From Comamonas sp. (GTDB taxonomy: Bacteria > Pseudomonadota > Gammaproteobacteria > Burkholderiales > Burkholderiaceae_C), in assembly GCF_009360615.1 (NCBI RefSeq), contig NZ_SPEY01000113.1, positions 1 to 60,038 of the forward strand: a stretch of 60,038 nucleotides of DNA. The letters run 5' to 3'. A model generated the notes under the pieces. It searched no databases and was not told where the DNA came from. It saw nothing but the letters and a program-made list of their open reading frames with translations. Within the stretch, counting starts at the first letter, position 1. Each line of letters opens with the position of its first letter. Shown piece by piece: positions 17,620-26,824 of this stretch. The position numbers and the translations under genes are program-made.

Positions 17620-17799
17620 ATGACTCGCATCAACACCACCGAAATCTGGGAACGGCACGGCTACAGGGTCGAACGCATGGAGCAAGACATAGGTGCCCCC
17701 CGGCGCAATATCTATGCGCCTGACGGCACGCTGCTGATCGAAAACGCCGAGTACACCCAGGAAACAGAAGCACTGCGAGAGCTCGGCTTCATCGAATAG
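17620..17799 (+). CDS. Conserved-looking small protein (59 aa)
   Basis: The frame from ATG 17620 to TAG 17799 gives 59 residues, MTRINTTEIWERHGYRVERM through ETEALRELGFIE, with balanced composition and codon use typical of coding DNA (mostly G or C in third positions). No signal peptide or membrane segment is present. There is almost no untranslated space: a weak TTGCCT-17-ATAAAG promoter-like pair (17584-17612) would start transcription near the ATG, and no Shine-Dalgarno is seen, so leaderless translation is possible. The function is unknown. Confidence 0.6.
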   Translation: MTRINTTEIWERHGYRVERMEQDIGAPRRNIYAPDGTLLIENAEYTQETEALRELGFIE

Positions 17800-17934
17800 G
17801 CCATGCCTGCACCAAGCAGCCTCTCTGGGTACGGAATGCGGGAAGACCGGGCATCTTGTAGCTTCAGCGAGGCCTCCACCATGTCCTCGGAGCCTCAACG
17901 CCATTGCAGGGGACACACGATGGCGGCGTCCAGT

Positions 17935-18180
17935 TTTCAAGGGCACTGTCGAATTGCCATGGATAATGAGTTGACGAGGGCTGGGCCGTCAATCTTGACC
18001 CGCCCCCAGGGGGAGAGGTCTGTTTGTCAGGTAACTGCATCCCGTCCTTCCGGGACACCTCGATGTTGATGATCAACATTACCGATGAGCTCCGAACGCC
18101 ACAGCAACCAGGCCACCCTCACGCTGCCAGGGAACAGAACCAGAAAGAACAGCCGTGGAAAAGCGAGCCGCAGCAATAGC
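17935..18180. repeat. Diverged intergenic repeat A, copy 2
   Basis: This is the partner of 2126-2370, with the shared blocks listed there. It contains a near-perfect inverted repeat ATGTTGA-TGA-TCAACAT (about 18063-18079), absent from copy 1. The minus-strand frame ending at 18027 is again Leu/Phe-rich (LLLRLAFPRLFFLVLF), then WLLWRSELIG, and ends Val-Thr-stop. Confidence 0.5.
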
Positions 18181-18699
18181 GGACGTTGAGTGCTGCAACA
18201 AGATTGTCCCTGACACTTTGAGCAACCAGACTGGCATGAGCAGAAAGCCACTTCGAGGTGAGCTTCTGAGGGATGGAACCGCTCCAGATGGCAGGTCTGC
18301 GTCGCCATTCCTGTCGCGCGCCGGAATGCCGGCAATGACGGTCCTTCAACGGAGTGCCGCAGTCTCGGGCGATCTTCGCTGGTTCGCCAGCATCACCATC
18401 GACCGCAAAAGCATATGCTCTCGCGGCTTGGCGACAGACAACAGACCGAATTCTGGTGCGGCACGGGGATGGTTTTTATTGAGTCCGCCTCAAGGATTCA
18501 GCCCATCCCTACTGGGACCCATACAGTGCCCGCGCCCAACCCGGAAGTCCTCGAACCCCGTCCCGAGGTGCCTGCGCAGACGCACGGAGCGTCGTCAATC
18601 ATGAGGGCTGCGCGGGCTGCATGTCGCGGTGACACGGGTCACACACGATGACGCAGAGCCATCTCCGGGAGTCCACGGGCATATTGATTCCGCCAACCT

Positions 18700-18846
18700 C
18701 TTTGGGCAAAATTTCCGCCACGAACCTGTTTTGCCGGGCCCGGGATCACAGACTCCTTTCACTTCCTCAACTTGCCCGGGCATGACCAAATAGGTCACCG
18801 GCTTTTTTATCGGCGCCCGCAGCAACTGCTTGCGGGCTTTTTCTTT
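18700..18846 (+). repeat. Diverged terminator-containing repeat C, copy 2
   Basis: This has the best terminator of the three copies: GCCCGCA, an inner GCA/TGC stem, TGCGGGC, then TTTTTCTTT (18815-18846). Upstream is a small hairpin TGACC-AAATA-GGTCA followed by a T run. In copy 3 the same position reads GACCC-GAAA-GGGTC, so pairing is kept while the sequence changes. Confidence 0.55.
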
Positions 18847-18984
18847 GAACGACCTCGTTGCAATGCAAGGGCACGACGCTCATCGAGCCGATCAGCGTCC
18901 GGGACGCCGTCCCCTCTCACAAGCTCTTTGGCAAACCTGAAGCGACTCCGTTTGGAGTAAGCCAAATTCGTATGGATGACCCGT

Positions 18985-19120
18985 AACGCATCATGCAGAA
19001 TTTCACGCCATCGACCTGTCACGCCGGGCCCGGGAATCTCCTCTTCACTCCCTCATTGACCATTTCCCTGGCAGGACCCGAAAGGGTCACCGGCTCCAAG
19101 CCCGCAAAGCGCTCGCGGAC
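18985..19120 (+). repeat. Diverged terminator-containing repeat C, copy 3
   Basis: This is closest to copy 1 in its first half (AATTCGTAT, GCAGAAT, CCAT-GACCTGT-ACGCCGGGCC). Its final hairpin has a mismatch and the T run is broken, so termination is probably weak. The opposite strand reads MTGRWREILHDALRVIHTN from a GTG at 19022, parallel to VTGRWLRILHEAFSTINTN in copy 1. Confidence 0.5.
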
Positions 19121-19168
19121 TCTTCTTGCGTCATCGCCACGGCAACGGGATGCACGCCCGAAGGACAG

Positions 19169-19600
19169 TCAGAGCACACCCCACAAATCAATGATGCCCA
19201 CCAGGTGCACCAACCCCATCACCAGACACACTGCAGATGACACCAGCCAGAATGCCTGCGTGTTGGCGGGGAACAAGGTTTTGAGAAACGGGAATGCAAC
19301 CGCCCTCAGGAGATAAATGGCACTGATGACCATGAGCGCACTCTTGGTCAGCGGCAAAGGTGCAATGACACCGGCGCCCGCCAATGCGTAGCCGGACCAG
19401 AGAAACAACATCATTGCGATGAAAAGCGTTATCAGCGCTGGGCGAGCGCTCCCCTCCTCGGCCGCACGGACCATCCTGTCACTCGCCCCCATCACTCGGT
19501 ATGCGGGAGCGCCTAGGGCGATGCACGCCAAGTGTGCCACTGCGGCAAACGCGCTCAGCGCGCCGCCCACCGCCAGCGCGATCGTTCCTACACTCGACAT
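19169..19600 (-). CDS. Four-helix inner-membrane protein, unknown function
   Basis: 143 residues from the ATG at 19600, chosen because GGGAG lies seven bases before it. Four hydrophobic helices are visible (about 5-27, 54-76, 82-104, 115-138), with a short charged loop after helix 1 (RMVRAAEEGSARP). No catalytic motif is seen. The size and pattern resemble small DoxX-like or uncharacterised four-helix membrane proteins, but no family is claimed. It stands alone between repeat C and an unassigned region. Confidence 0.8.
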   Translation of the reverse strand: MSSVGTIALAVGGALSAFAAVAHLACIALGAPAYRVMGASDRMVRAAEEGSARPALITLFIAMMLFLWSGYALAGAGVIAPLPLTKSALMVISAIYLLRAVAFPFLKTLFPANTQAFWLVSSAVCLVMGLVHLVGIIDLWGVL

Positions 19601-20575
19601 AGCTCTCCCGTCCATTCTGATGAATCGCCAGCATATCAAACCGATATCGCCCATTGACCGCACCGTACCGGGGGGGCAATGAAACGCTGCATCGTGAAAT
19701 CATGGCGGATATTCTTGAAAGCCTGCCCCTGATCGCTGCGAGGCGCCTGATGCCGGCCCAGGTGATGAGTCACGCCCAGGCGGAGCAATCTATATTCCCT
19801 GAAGTCGCCATCGCGATGAATCTGTCTTCCCGTGCGCGCATGCTGATTGGACAGATGAGCAACGGTGCGATGCTGAAGAGAAAGAATCTGAAGCGTGAAT
19901 GAAGCCAATCAAAATCATCCACTGCGACTCACAGATCTGCGGCCAGGAATCTCAATGTCTCTGCCACTTTGGCAAACACATTCCCAATGCTTTCAGTCGC
20001 GGTCAACGTCTGTATTTTGAGAATTCAAATCGCGACGTCTCAGACGCCGAGAACATCCAGGTGGCTATTCCCGAGGCATGCAACATGCCTCAGACAGATC
20101 TGGCTGATTGTCCACCAGTCGGGTTGCGCATGCTGGAATCTTGAAGACACTGAAGCGCCATTGTGAACGGCACCCATCTGTTTGATGACCTGGTTCTATC
20201 TGGGCGGGTGCCCACTACAGATGTCAGCGCATCACCCAATTCGGCATGCATGGTTGAAGCATCGAAAGCAGCAGGCCGGCATTCACTCTTGCCTATCAAA
20301 AACCGATATCGCTCAACCCACCATCGAGCACCGCAAGCCGTACATCCTTCAGTAAGCTCCTAGGCAATGCAGTGGTTTGGCCATCAAGGCCGGCCGGAGG
20401 TTCAGATGCAGGGCGTCAGAAAATGAGGGCGATGAACCATCGCGCAAACTAGCAAATTTTGCACACTTGCATGCAGTTTTTGCGACATCCAAACGTGACC
20501 GGCGTCAATTCCACGAAAGATGTGCTCACCATAATTCCCGGGGCTCAATGCAAATCACGGAATAGAAAGAGCTGA
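19601..20575. other. Mostly unassigned; two weak overlapping plus-strand ORFs
   Basis: A frame from ATG 19702 to TGA 19902 (66 codons, Ala/Leu/Met-rich) overlaps by ATGA with a frame from 19899 to 20144 (81 codons, Cys-rich start). The overlap looks like translational coupling, but neither has a good ribosome-binding site or any recognisable family. They are recorded as possibilities only. Confidence 0.3.
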
Positions 20576-20827
20576 ATGGATTTCCTAGGCAATCAAAGTG
20601 CCCAGTTGAGAGCGATGAAAGGGCAAATTTTGGCGCAAGAGGCACTACTCGTTGCGCTGATCGAATCGCTGGATGACAAGCAATTACGCACTTTGCAGGC
20701 CAGCTACCATCGACGCGCCGAGGCCATTAAAGCAGATGTATTGAACTCCATGGCAACCGATGCGCTCTATGAACGCTTGCTAGAACAGCTTGAGAAGTAC
20801 TCAAAAATAGTCAGAGACACTCCTTGA
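20576..20827 (+). CDS. Small helical hypothetical protein (83 aa)
   Basis: MDFLGNQSAQLRAMKGQILA and onward is almost entirely predicted helix, with regular Leu/Ile/Ala spacing, an acidic turn (ESLDDKQ) and a basic stretch (SYHRRAEAIKAD), compatible with a small coiled coil. AAAGAG lies about seven bases before the ATG. There is no signal peptide or membrane segment. No family is recognised, and neighbours give no clue to its job. Confidence 0.6.
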   Translation: MDFLGNQSAQLRAMKGQILAQEALLVALIESLDDKQLRTLQASYHRRAEAIKADVLNSMATDALYERLLEQLEKYSKIVRDTP

Positions 20828-21665
20828 TCTTTTGCACTACCGATACCGGACTGCCACCGGGCGGGCATTTTCTTTGTGCAGTGCGAGCCTGGATACTCAA
20901 AGTCGCTACGGATGTCCACGAGGTCGCAATCGCATCAAAGAGCAATTGCGACCACTGGCGAAAAGCAAATCCCGGCGATCTTTTTTTCCGGCTGGAAGAT
21001 GACTGGCTCATAAAAAATGGGGCACTTGCAACACCGAGGCCGCTGCCGCCCCGGGCGAGAACACCGGCTGTACCTTCAACGGACAACTCACCGCCGGTGC
21101 CCGGAGCGGGCAACCAGACAAGCTGCGTCATGACCGTCGACGCGACCGCCAGCCCTCATGAATCCGGCGCTCCCGACGACCCCATCGGCGAGCACGCCGC
21201 AAAGTCGAGGACTGACACTGCCGATGCATGATGCGTCCCCATTCCGCCGCACGGTACGGACCGGGTCGCTGTGAGTACCGCCCCCTGGTCTCCCATGTGG
21301 GGAACCGGCAGCAACCCGGAGGAGGCAATGTGATGCTTCTCGGCCGGCCTTCTGACAGGACATGCATCTCCCCTGGGCAAGGTCTGCCGACCAGGCGTCA
21401 CGTACCGCCCGGCATGCAAGACCGTCGAAGATGTCTCACCCTGACCATTCGGGCGCGCAAAAGGCCAAAGGACAGTAGGAGTTAGCACAGCAGGACGCTA
21501 TGGCGCGAATCAGAGCCAGTGCGCGAGAGACGTGTCGAAAAGCTCACGCCAGCCACGACACTGGCGGTGCCTGCAGCACAGGCCAGAGATCGATCGGCGC
21601 ATCCCCGCATGCGCGAATGATCTGTGTCGGCGCGATTTGATACGAACAACCCTGCGTCTCAATCG
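20828..21665. other. Intergenic, no gene seen
   Basis: Frames of 80-135 codons on both strands overlap one another and lack signatures. Confidence 0.45.
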
Positions 21666-23414
21666 TTAAAAAGTTTCCCACTCATCCTCGTGGGTCACTG
21701 CGACTGCATGTGCGGCTTTTGCAACGGGTACCGCAGGGGCAGTCGCTGGAGCCTTTTTCGTCAACGCAGCGGTTTTTTCACCGATGCTTGGTGCCCGGCG
21801 TGCTTTCGTCGCAAGGGCTTGGCTTTTTAACGGCGTGACACCGGCTCCGAGTGCAGGGCGTTGATCGACGGAGCTTCCCCCATCGCGCAGCTTGAAGACG
21901 GCGACCACCTGCACCAGGTCCTGGGACTGTGATTTGAGGCTGCTGGCTGCAGCGGCCATCTGCTCCACCAGCGCCGCATTCTGCTGAGTGACCTGGTCCA
22001 TCTGAATGACAGCTTCCCCTACCTGAGAGACACCGGCGCTCTGCTCACTGCTGGCAGCGCTGATTTCGCGCATGATGTCGGTGACGCGGCCGATGGAGTT
22101 CACCACCTCGGTCATCGTCGCTCCGGCCTTGTCGACAAGGGCAGTCCCTTGATCCACCCATTGCATGCTGGCGCCGATCAGCGCCTTGATCTCCTTGGCT
22201 GCTTCGGCCGACCGCCCAGCCAGGGACCGCACCTCGCTGGCCACCACCGCAAAACCGCGCCCTTGCTCGCCAGCCCGCGCGGCTTCCACCGCAGCGTTGA
22301 GGGCCAGGATATTGGTCTGGAATGCGATGCTGTCGATGATGCTGATGATGTCACCGATCTTGCGGCTGGATTCGTCGATCCCCTTCATGGTGTCCACCAC
22401 CTGCCCAACCACCTCGCCAGCCTGAACCGCAACCTGGCTGGCGTTCACGGACAACTGATTGGCCTGGCGGGCGGAGTCGGCATTTTGCTTGACTGTGGAG
22501 TCAAGCTCTTCCATGGACGCCGCTGTTTCCTCCAGCGCACTGGCCTGGCTTTCGGTGCGAGCCGAGAGATCCTGGTTCCCCTGGGCAATCTCTGAACTCG
22601 CCGTGGCAACACCTTCCGCTCCCTGGCGCACGCTCGACACCACCTTGATCAGGCTGTCACGCATGGCCACCAGCCTGTGCAGCAGGCCCGCCACCTCATC
22701 CCTGCCAGTGATCGAGACCTCCGCGCTGAGGTCTCCAGCCTCAATGGCACGTGAGAGGTCCTCGGCCTGCTTCAGAGAACGCGCAATCCCGGTGATGAGG
22801 AAGTATCCGACGCTGACGGCAAACAGCAGACCGAGCACGATCGACGCACTGGAATACATGCGCACCGAGCCGTAATGCTCCACCGCAACCTCGTATTCCG
22901 ACTTGGCCACATCGAGTTGCAACTGGATCAATGCATCGATCTGGTCCTTGGCGGGAGCGTATAGGGCCGGCAGAACCTTGTTGGACATGCGCTGGCTTTC
23001 CTGCATATTGCCTGTGCGCAGCGCCGCTACTGTGGGCTTCAGTCCATCAGTGACATACCTGCCGCGGGCCTCCGCGAATTTCTTGGCAATTACGGCCTCC
23101 TCCTGCGTGAGGTAGGTGGCCATGTACTCATCCCAGACCTTGGTGATGATGCCAATATTGGCCTCGACCGATGCGGTGAGCTGATCCACCACCTCTGGAC
23201 TCGCATCCAGCGTGGCAGCGCTGACCAGATAGGCATTGGTCATCATCAGATTCTGGATCTGCCCCAGCTTCCCCAGAGCCACCGTGCGGTCTTCGTACAC
23301 CGTTTTCAGCCCATCGTTGCTTCCTCCCATGCCGCGCAGGCCTAGCAGGCCGACGCCCAGAAGCAGCATGGACATGACGCCCACCAACAAGATCAATCGC
23401 GTTGAAATTTTCAT
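21666..23414 (-). CDS. Methyl-accepting chemotaxis protein
   Basis: 582 residues. Membrane segment 1 (about 7-29), a periplasmic four-helix-bundle ligand domain (about 30-190, Tar-like 4HB), membrane segment 2 (about 190-212), HAMP (about 213-265), and the signalling hairpin (about 270-510) with the conserved tip around IDSIAFQTNILALNAAVEAA and GRGFAVVASEVRSLA. After an Ala/Lys/Pro linker the protein ends in EWETF, a C-terminal pentapeptide of the NWETF type that recruits CheR and CheB, so this is a high-abundance-type receptor able to be methylated efficiently. The ligand is unknown. The ATG at 23414 is chosen (MKISTRLILLVG); an ATG twelve bases upstream is also possible. Confidence 0.94.
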   Translation of the reverse strand: MKISTRLILLVGVMSMLLLGVGLLGLRGMGGSNDGLKTVYEDRTVALGKLGQIQNLMMTNAYLVSAATLDASPEVVDQLTASVEANIGIITKVWDEYMATYLTQEEAVIAKKFAEARGRYVTDGLKPTVAALRTGNMQESQRMSNKVLPALYAPAKDQIDALIQLQLDVAKSEYEVAVEHYGSVRMYSSASIVLGLLFAVSVGYFLITGIARSLKQAEDLSRAIEAGDLSAEVSITGRDEVAGLLHRLVAMRDSLIKVVSSVRQGAEGVATASSEIAQGNQDLSARTESQASALEETAASMEELDSTVKQNADSARQANQLSVNASQVAVQAGEVVGQVVDTMKGIDESSRKIGDIISIIDSIAFQTNILALNAAVEAARAGEQGRGFAVVASEVRSLAGRSAEAAKEIKALIGASMQWVDQGTALVDKAGATMTEVVNSIGRVTDIMREISAASSEQSAGVSQVGEAVIQMDQVTQQNAALVEQMAAAASSLKSQSQDLVQVVAVFKLRDGGSSVDQRPALGAGVTPLKSQALATKARRAPSIGEKTAALTKKAPATAPAVPVAKAAHAVAVTHEDEWETF

Positions 23415-23788
23415 TCTCGAGCCCATCGCACAGAAAGACATATTTTCCAGCTGCCAGACAAGGCAATGCCCCGGCATATGTCGTTTTGCGAACTTTATTT
23501 GCAACTCGGACGGGCGGGCAGGAAGGGGTGGCACGCAATGGTCTGGACGGTCTGCGTGACAGCCGACGAGCGGTTCACGGGACAAATGCTTGCACTGTCC
23601 TTGGATCGACCTTGCGCACTTCATGCAGGCCCTGGCAAGCCGGATGCGCTCCGCAACCCCTTGCACAGCCCTGACTGGACAGCTATCGCCGCCCGCAGCC
23701 CCGTTGCGGCCTTCCCGACGGAGCCGTCGATGGCCGCACTGCGGGGTTGGTGGTCCGTCGCTCCGGATGCCGGAAATACCGGCATCTC

Positions 23789-24334
23789 TCATGACGGTTT
23801 CGCGCCAATGGGTTGATCGAAGATCAAGCAGGTTGTGGTCGCGTGGGCATACAGCTTCCCATCGGGGCCAACGATGCGCCCCTCGGCTGTGGCGACCTGT
23901 CGGCCAGCGTGGATCACCTTGCCCTGCGCACGCACCAACGGCACCGCGTCGGTCAGCGCACGCACCATGTTCACTTTCAGCTCCAGGGTGGTATACGCTT
24001 TACCCGCCGGCAAGGTCGTGTGAATGGCGCAACCCACTGCAGAGTCGAGCAAGGTGGCAAACCAGCCTCCATGCACTGTGCCCAGCGGGTTGTAGTGACG
24101 ACGCTTTGGGCTCCCCTGAAAAACGGCCTCCCCTGGGGCCATCCGTATGGGAACAAAGTCGAGCGTTTCTCCAATGGGAGCCGGGGACAGATCCCCCGCG
24201 AAGATGGCTTCGAACAATTCCATGCCGGAACGAGCAGCGACACTCGCGTGCGGCCCGGTGTCCACGGCTCTTAGCTGAGCACGCACCGCCACTTCCTCCG
24301 CTCGCCATCTCTCGATCACCTGATCCGCAGTCAT
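23789..24334 (-). CDS. PaaI-type hotdog-fold thioesterase
   Basis: 181 residues. The hotdog core includes HYNPLGTVHGGWFATLLDSA (the HGG helix motif of PaaI-type acyl-CoA thioesterases), then AYTTLELKVNMVR and KVIHAGRQVATAEGRIVGPDG strands. It probably hydrolyses an acyl- or aryl-CoA ester in the cytoplasm. The ATG at 24334 is preferred because GGAGG lies five bases before it; the ATG at 24349 would put this site inside the coding sequence. It is divergent from the MarR gene across a perfect palindrome, implying control by that regulator. Confidence 0.9.
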   Translation of the reverse strand: MTADQVIERWRAEEVAVRAQLRAVDTGPHASVAARSGMELFEAIFAGDLSPAPIGETLDFVPIRMAPGEAVFQGSPKRRHYNPLGTVHGGWFATLLDSAVGCAIHTTLPAGKAYTTLELKVNMVRALTDAVPLVRAQGKVIHAGRQVATAEGRIVGPDGKLYAHATTTCLIFDQPIGAKPS

Positions 24335-24359
24335 TTCAGCCTCCGTCATCGTTGAAAAC

Positions 24360-24386
24360 TTGTAATTGCAATAGTTGCAATTACAA
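24360..24386. promoter_or_regulatory. MarR operator palindrome
   Basis: A perfect dyad: TTGTAATTGCAA, three bases, TTGCAATTACAA. It sits between the divergent thioesterase and MarR genes and ends eight bases before the MarR ATG, so bound regulator would block both promoters. Confidence 0.85.
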
Positions 24387-24394
24387 TATATCAG

Positions 24395-24856
24395 ATGAAA
24401 AACAGCATCCAGCCCCAGGGTTGCACCAATCTGAAGTTGCGTCAGCTCGGTCGTATCGTGACGCGGCACTATGACCACTTCTTTTCGGAGGTGGGCCTGA
24501 AGATCACGCAATACTCCCTGCTCTCCCATGTGGTCAAACTGGGGCCGATTCGGCCGGTGGATCTGGCAAAGCGCATGCAGATGGACGCCTCAACGTTGAC
24601 GCGCAATCTCCAGCCGCTGGCGGCGACGGGCTTGCTGACGATTGGCGCTGGAGCCGACGCACGCAGTCGCTTGGTCGCCGCAACTGACGCCGGTGTATCC
24701 AAACAGGCACAAGCGCAGCAGGCCTGGAAGACCGCACAGCTGGCTTTGAACGCGCGGCTGGGGACGGAACGTGTGGCAGCGCTGCATGACCTGCTCGATT
24801 CCTGCATTGACTGCCTGGACGGAGACGAGGAAGACCATGAAGCGACAGCCGGCTGA
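24395..24856 (+). CDS. MarR family transcriptional regulator
   Basis: 153 residues. The winged helix (about 35-105) has ITQYSLLSHVVKLGPIRPVD, the recognition helix MDASTLTRNLQPLAATGLL and the beta wing GADARSRLVAATDAG; N- and C-terminal helices form the dimer. MarR proteins usually repress and are released by phenolic or aromatic acids. The next gene encodes a thioesterase and the operator lies between them, so a CoA-linked aromatic or fatty acid step is a reasonable inference. Local autoregulation is very likely. Confidence 0.92.
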   Translation: MKNSIQPQGCTNLKLRQLGRIVTRHYDHFFSEVGLKITQYSLLSHVVKLGPIRPVDLAKRMQMDASTLTRNLQPLAATGLLTIGAGADARSRLVAATDAGVSKQAQAQQAWKTAQLALNARLGTERVAALHDLLDSCIDCLDGDEEDHEATAG

Positions 24857-26190
24857 GTCCCCGACATCCGGGTGCGGCCAATCGCTGCCGATGCCCGTCG
24901 GACGGGCGACGTAGCGACCGTCGGCCACCAAGATCCTTCGGCCGACCTTGATCCATCGGTTCCATGCCTGGAACATCCTACAAAGGTCTCGGTACCACGT
25001 TTCTGGGTTTTGCCGGGGCCGTTCGCTGGTCGAGCCTCAGTCGGACCGATTTGGTTGCAGAGCCTGAATGGCGTGCGGCCTGCTGGTACCTGTCGTCGAC
25101 TGCGCGACGTGAGCCTTTGCCAAACCCCTGCCCAAACCGGGTTCAATCTTCCTGTGCTTTGGAAGATCAGAATACTGACACCTGCATCGTGAACGGCGCA
25201 CAGAATGCGTCCCGGCAAGCGAACGTTTCGGCGTGAGGCGACATCCCAAGAATGGGCCGGAGCAGTTGTCCGGGCAACGGCTGATCCAGAACATGCGGTT
25301 GCGGAGCAGCGTTCAGCTACCCGCCACCCGGTCTATCTCCAACATCCCGACCGGATTGACACAGCGCCGCTGAAGACTTCAGGCAAGACCCCTGAAGCCG
25401 ACATGTGCATCCACCTCAAGCGGCCCGGGTGCCTGAAAACGTGCGGTCCGCGTCGAGGCAGCGATGCCGGCCTGCCGCTCAAGAATGAATGGTGATGGTC
25501 ACGGCAGCATCGCAGGATGCCCGCACAGAGCCTGCCGAGCAATCTGCTGCAGGCGAACGACTTTTGCAACCCGCCGGGACACCTCCTTTCCCGATGCGCG
25601 AAAGCGGCATGGCTGGATGCCCGGTATTTCTTCACACGGACGCGCATCCTGCCCGAGTGCGCCTCGGTCACTCTTACAGTTTGTTCGAGATACACAAGAT
25701 CATTTTCAATACCTGATAGTTCAAAGTTTTCACTTTCGGTTTATATTTTGAACTGACAAGTTCATACTTTGATCCAAACGGTTTTTAATGCCTGTCAATC
25801 CACTCCATCCAGGGATGCCTCCATGCCTCGATCAGCTTTAGTGGGCACGTGCCTTTACTTCCAGAAGCACACTGAACCGGCCAGGCACCTCCGAGCGCCA
25901 ACGGGCAGTCGACTGCGCACCAGGAGCGCTGCGCAGACCCTTGGTTGCGAGGCCTTTCCTGCCTGTCACCCGTGCCGATCAGTGTCATGCGCTGCCAAGC
26001 CGACAGCGCCCCGACGGGCCCAGCGCCGCCCTATCCAATCACGATGGCCTTGAGGCTTGACTGGTGCAGACCCGTTCGACAGCGAATTGATGCAGCTCGG
26101 CCCGAATCCCGCACGGCGAAACATGCCGGCCCATGCCCAAACCCCGGGTCGGAGACTCCCCCTGAATGACGCACCAGCAAGAGGAACCAC
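24857..26190. other. Long intergenic region (1.3 kb)
   Basis: No supported gene. An AT-rich island at about 25680-25800 contains the inverted repeat GTTCAAA (25719-25725) / TTTGAAC (25747-25753), which looks like a regulator site without an adjacent gene. The start of the photoprotection operon lies 430 bases further on. Confidence 0.5.
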
Positions 26191-26739
26191 ATGCATATCT
26201 CAAGAAGCTCTTTCATTCGCGCGGCAGCGCTTGCGGCGGCCCTGGCGGGAGCCCAGGCGCTTCTATCGGGTTGCGCTGTTCATGTCCCCCACGGGGTCAA
26301 GCCGGTCACTGGCTTCGATGCCAAGCGCTACATGGGCACGTGGTACGAGTTGGCACGCATCGATCACAGCTTTGAAAAAGACCTGACCCAGGTCTCGGCT
26401 CGCTACAGCCTCAACGAAGACGGAAGCGTTTCGGTGCTGAACCGCGGATTTGACTCCGTCAGGAAGGAATGGCGCGAAGCGGAAGGCAAGGCACGATTCC
26501 TGGGGCCGACAGATGTGGCGGCTCTGAAGGTATCTTTCTTCGGCCCGTTCTATGGGGGCTACAACGTGGTGAGCCTGGATGAGGACTATCAAACCTCTTT
26601 GGTGATTGGCGGCAGCATGGATTACTTCTGGATTCTTTCACGCCACAAGTCCATGCCCGAGCAACAGCTCGACCTGCTGCTCCAGAAAGCCCGAAGCTTC
26701 GGTGTCGACCTGGAGCGTGTCACGAAAGTCGCGCAGTAG
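26191..26739 (+). CDS. blc: Bacterial lipocalin lipoprotein (Blc-like)
   Basis: 182 residues with a lipoprotein signal ending LLSGC (Cys28). The mature protein shows the lipocalin GxW strand YMGTWYELARIDHSFE, the NRGFDSVRKEWREAEGKARF segment and the C-terminal YFWILSR strand typical of Blc. Blc proteins are outer-membrane-anchored carriers of lysophospholipids or damaged lipids, induced in stress. It is the first gene of a seven-gene operon with photolyases, and lipocalins recur in such light or oxidative stress clusters. AGAGGAA lies seven bases before the ATG. Confidence 0.92.
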   Translation: MHISRSSFIRAAALAAALAGAQALLSGCAVHVPHGVKPVTGFDAKRYMGTWYELARIDHSFEKDLTQVSARYSLNEDGSVSVLNRGFDSVRKEWREAEGKARFLGPTDVAALKVSFFGPFYGGYNVVSLDEDYQTSLVIGGSMDYFWILSRHKSMPEQQLDLLLQKARSFGVDLERVTKVAQ

Positions 26740-26824
26740 AACCCGCCTTCGAATCCCGAACAATCATTTCCACGCGACTCTGATTTCGCAAGCAGAGATC
26801 TCGCGCCAAAGACCTTTCATCGCC

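Larger units (their letters stand above)
17800..19168. other. Gene-poor intergenic region carrying repeats A and C
   Basis: No supported protein gene. It holds the second copy of repeat A and two copies of repeat C in the same left-to-right order as at 2.1-2.85 kb, pointing to an old duplication of a non-coding or small-ORF locus. Confidence 0.55.

Noticed and set aside
18027..18335. Annotating the 102-codon minus frame in repeat A copy 2 as a gene
   Set aside because: Only the last 50 codons resemble copy 1 and no start codon is convincing, so it is reported as part of the repeat and as a finding instead.
17800..21665. Genomic island or mobile element suggested by low gene density
   Set aside because: No integrase, transposase, flanking direct repeats or tRNA-end duplication were found. 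The nearby tRNA-fMet is intact and followed by ordinary genes.
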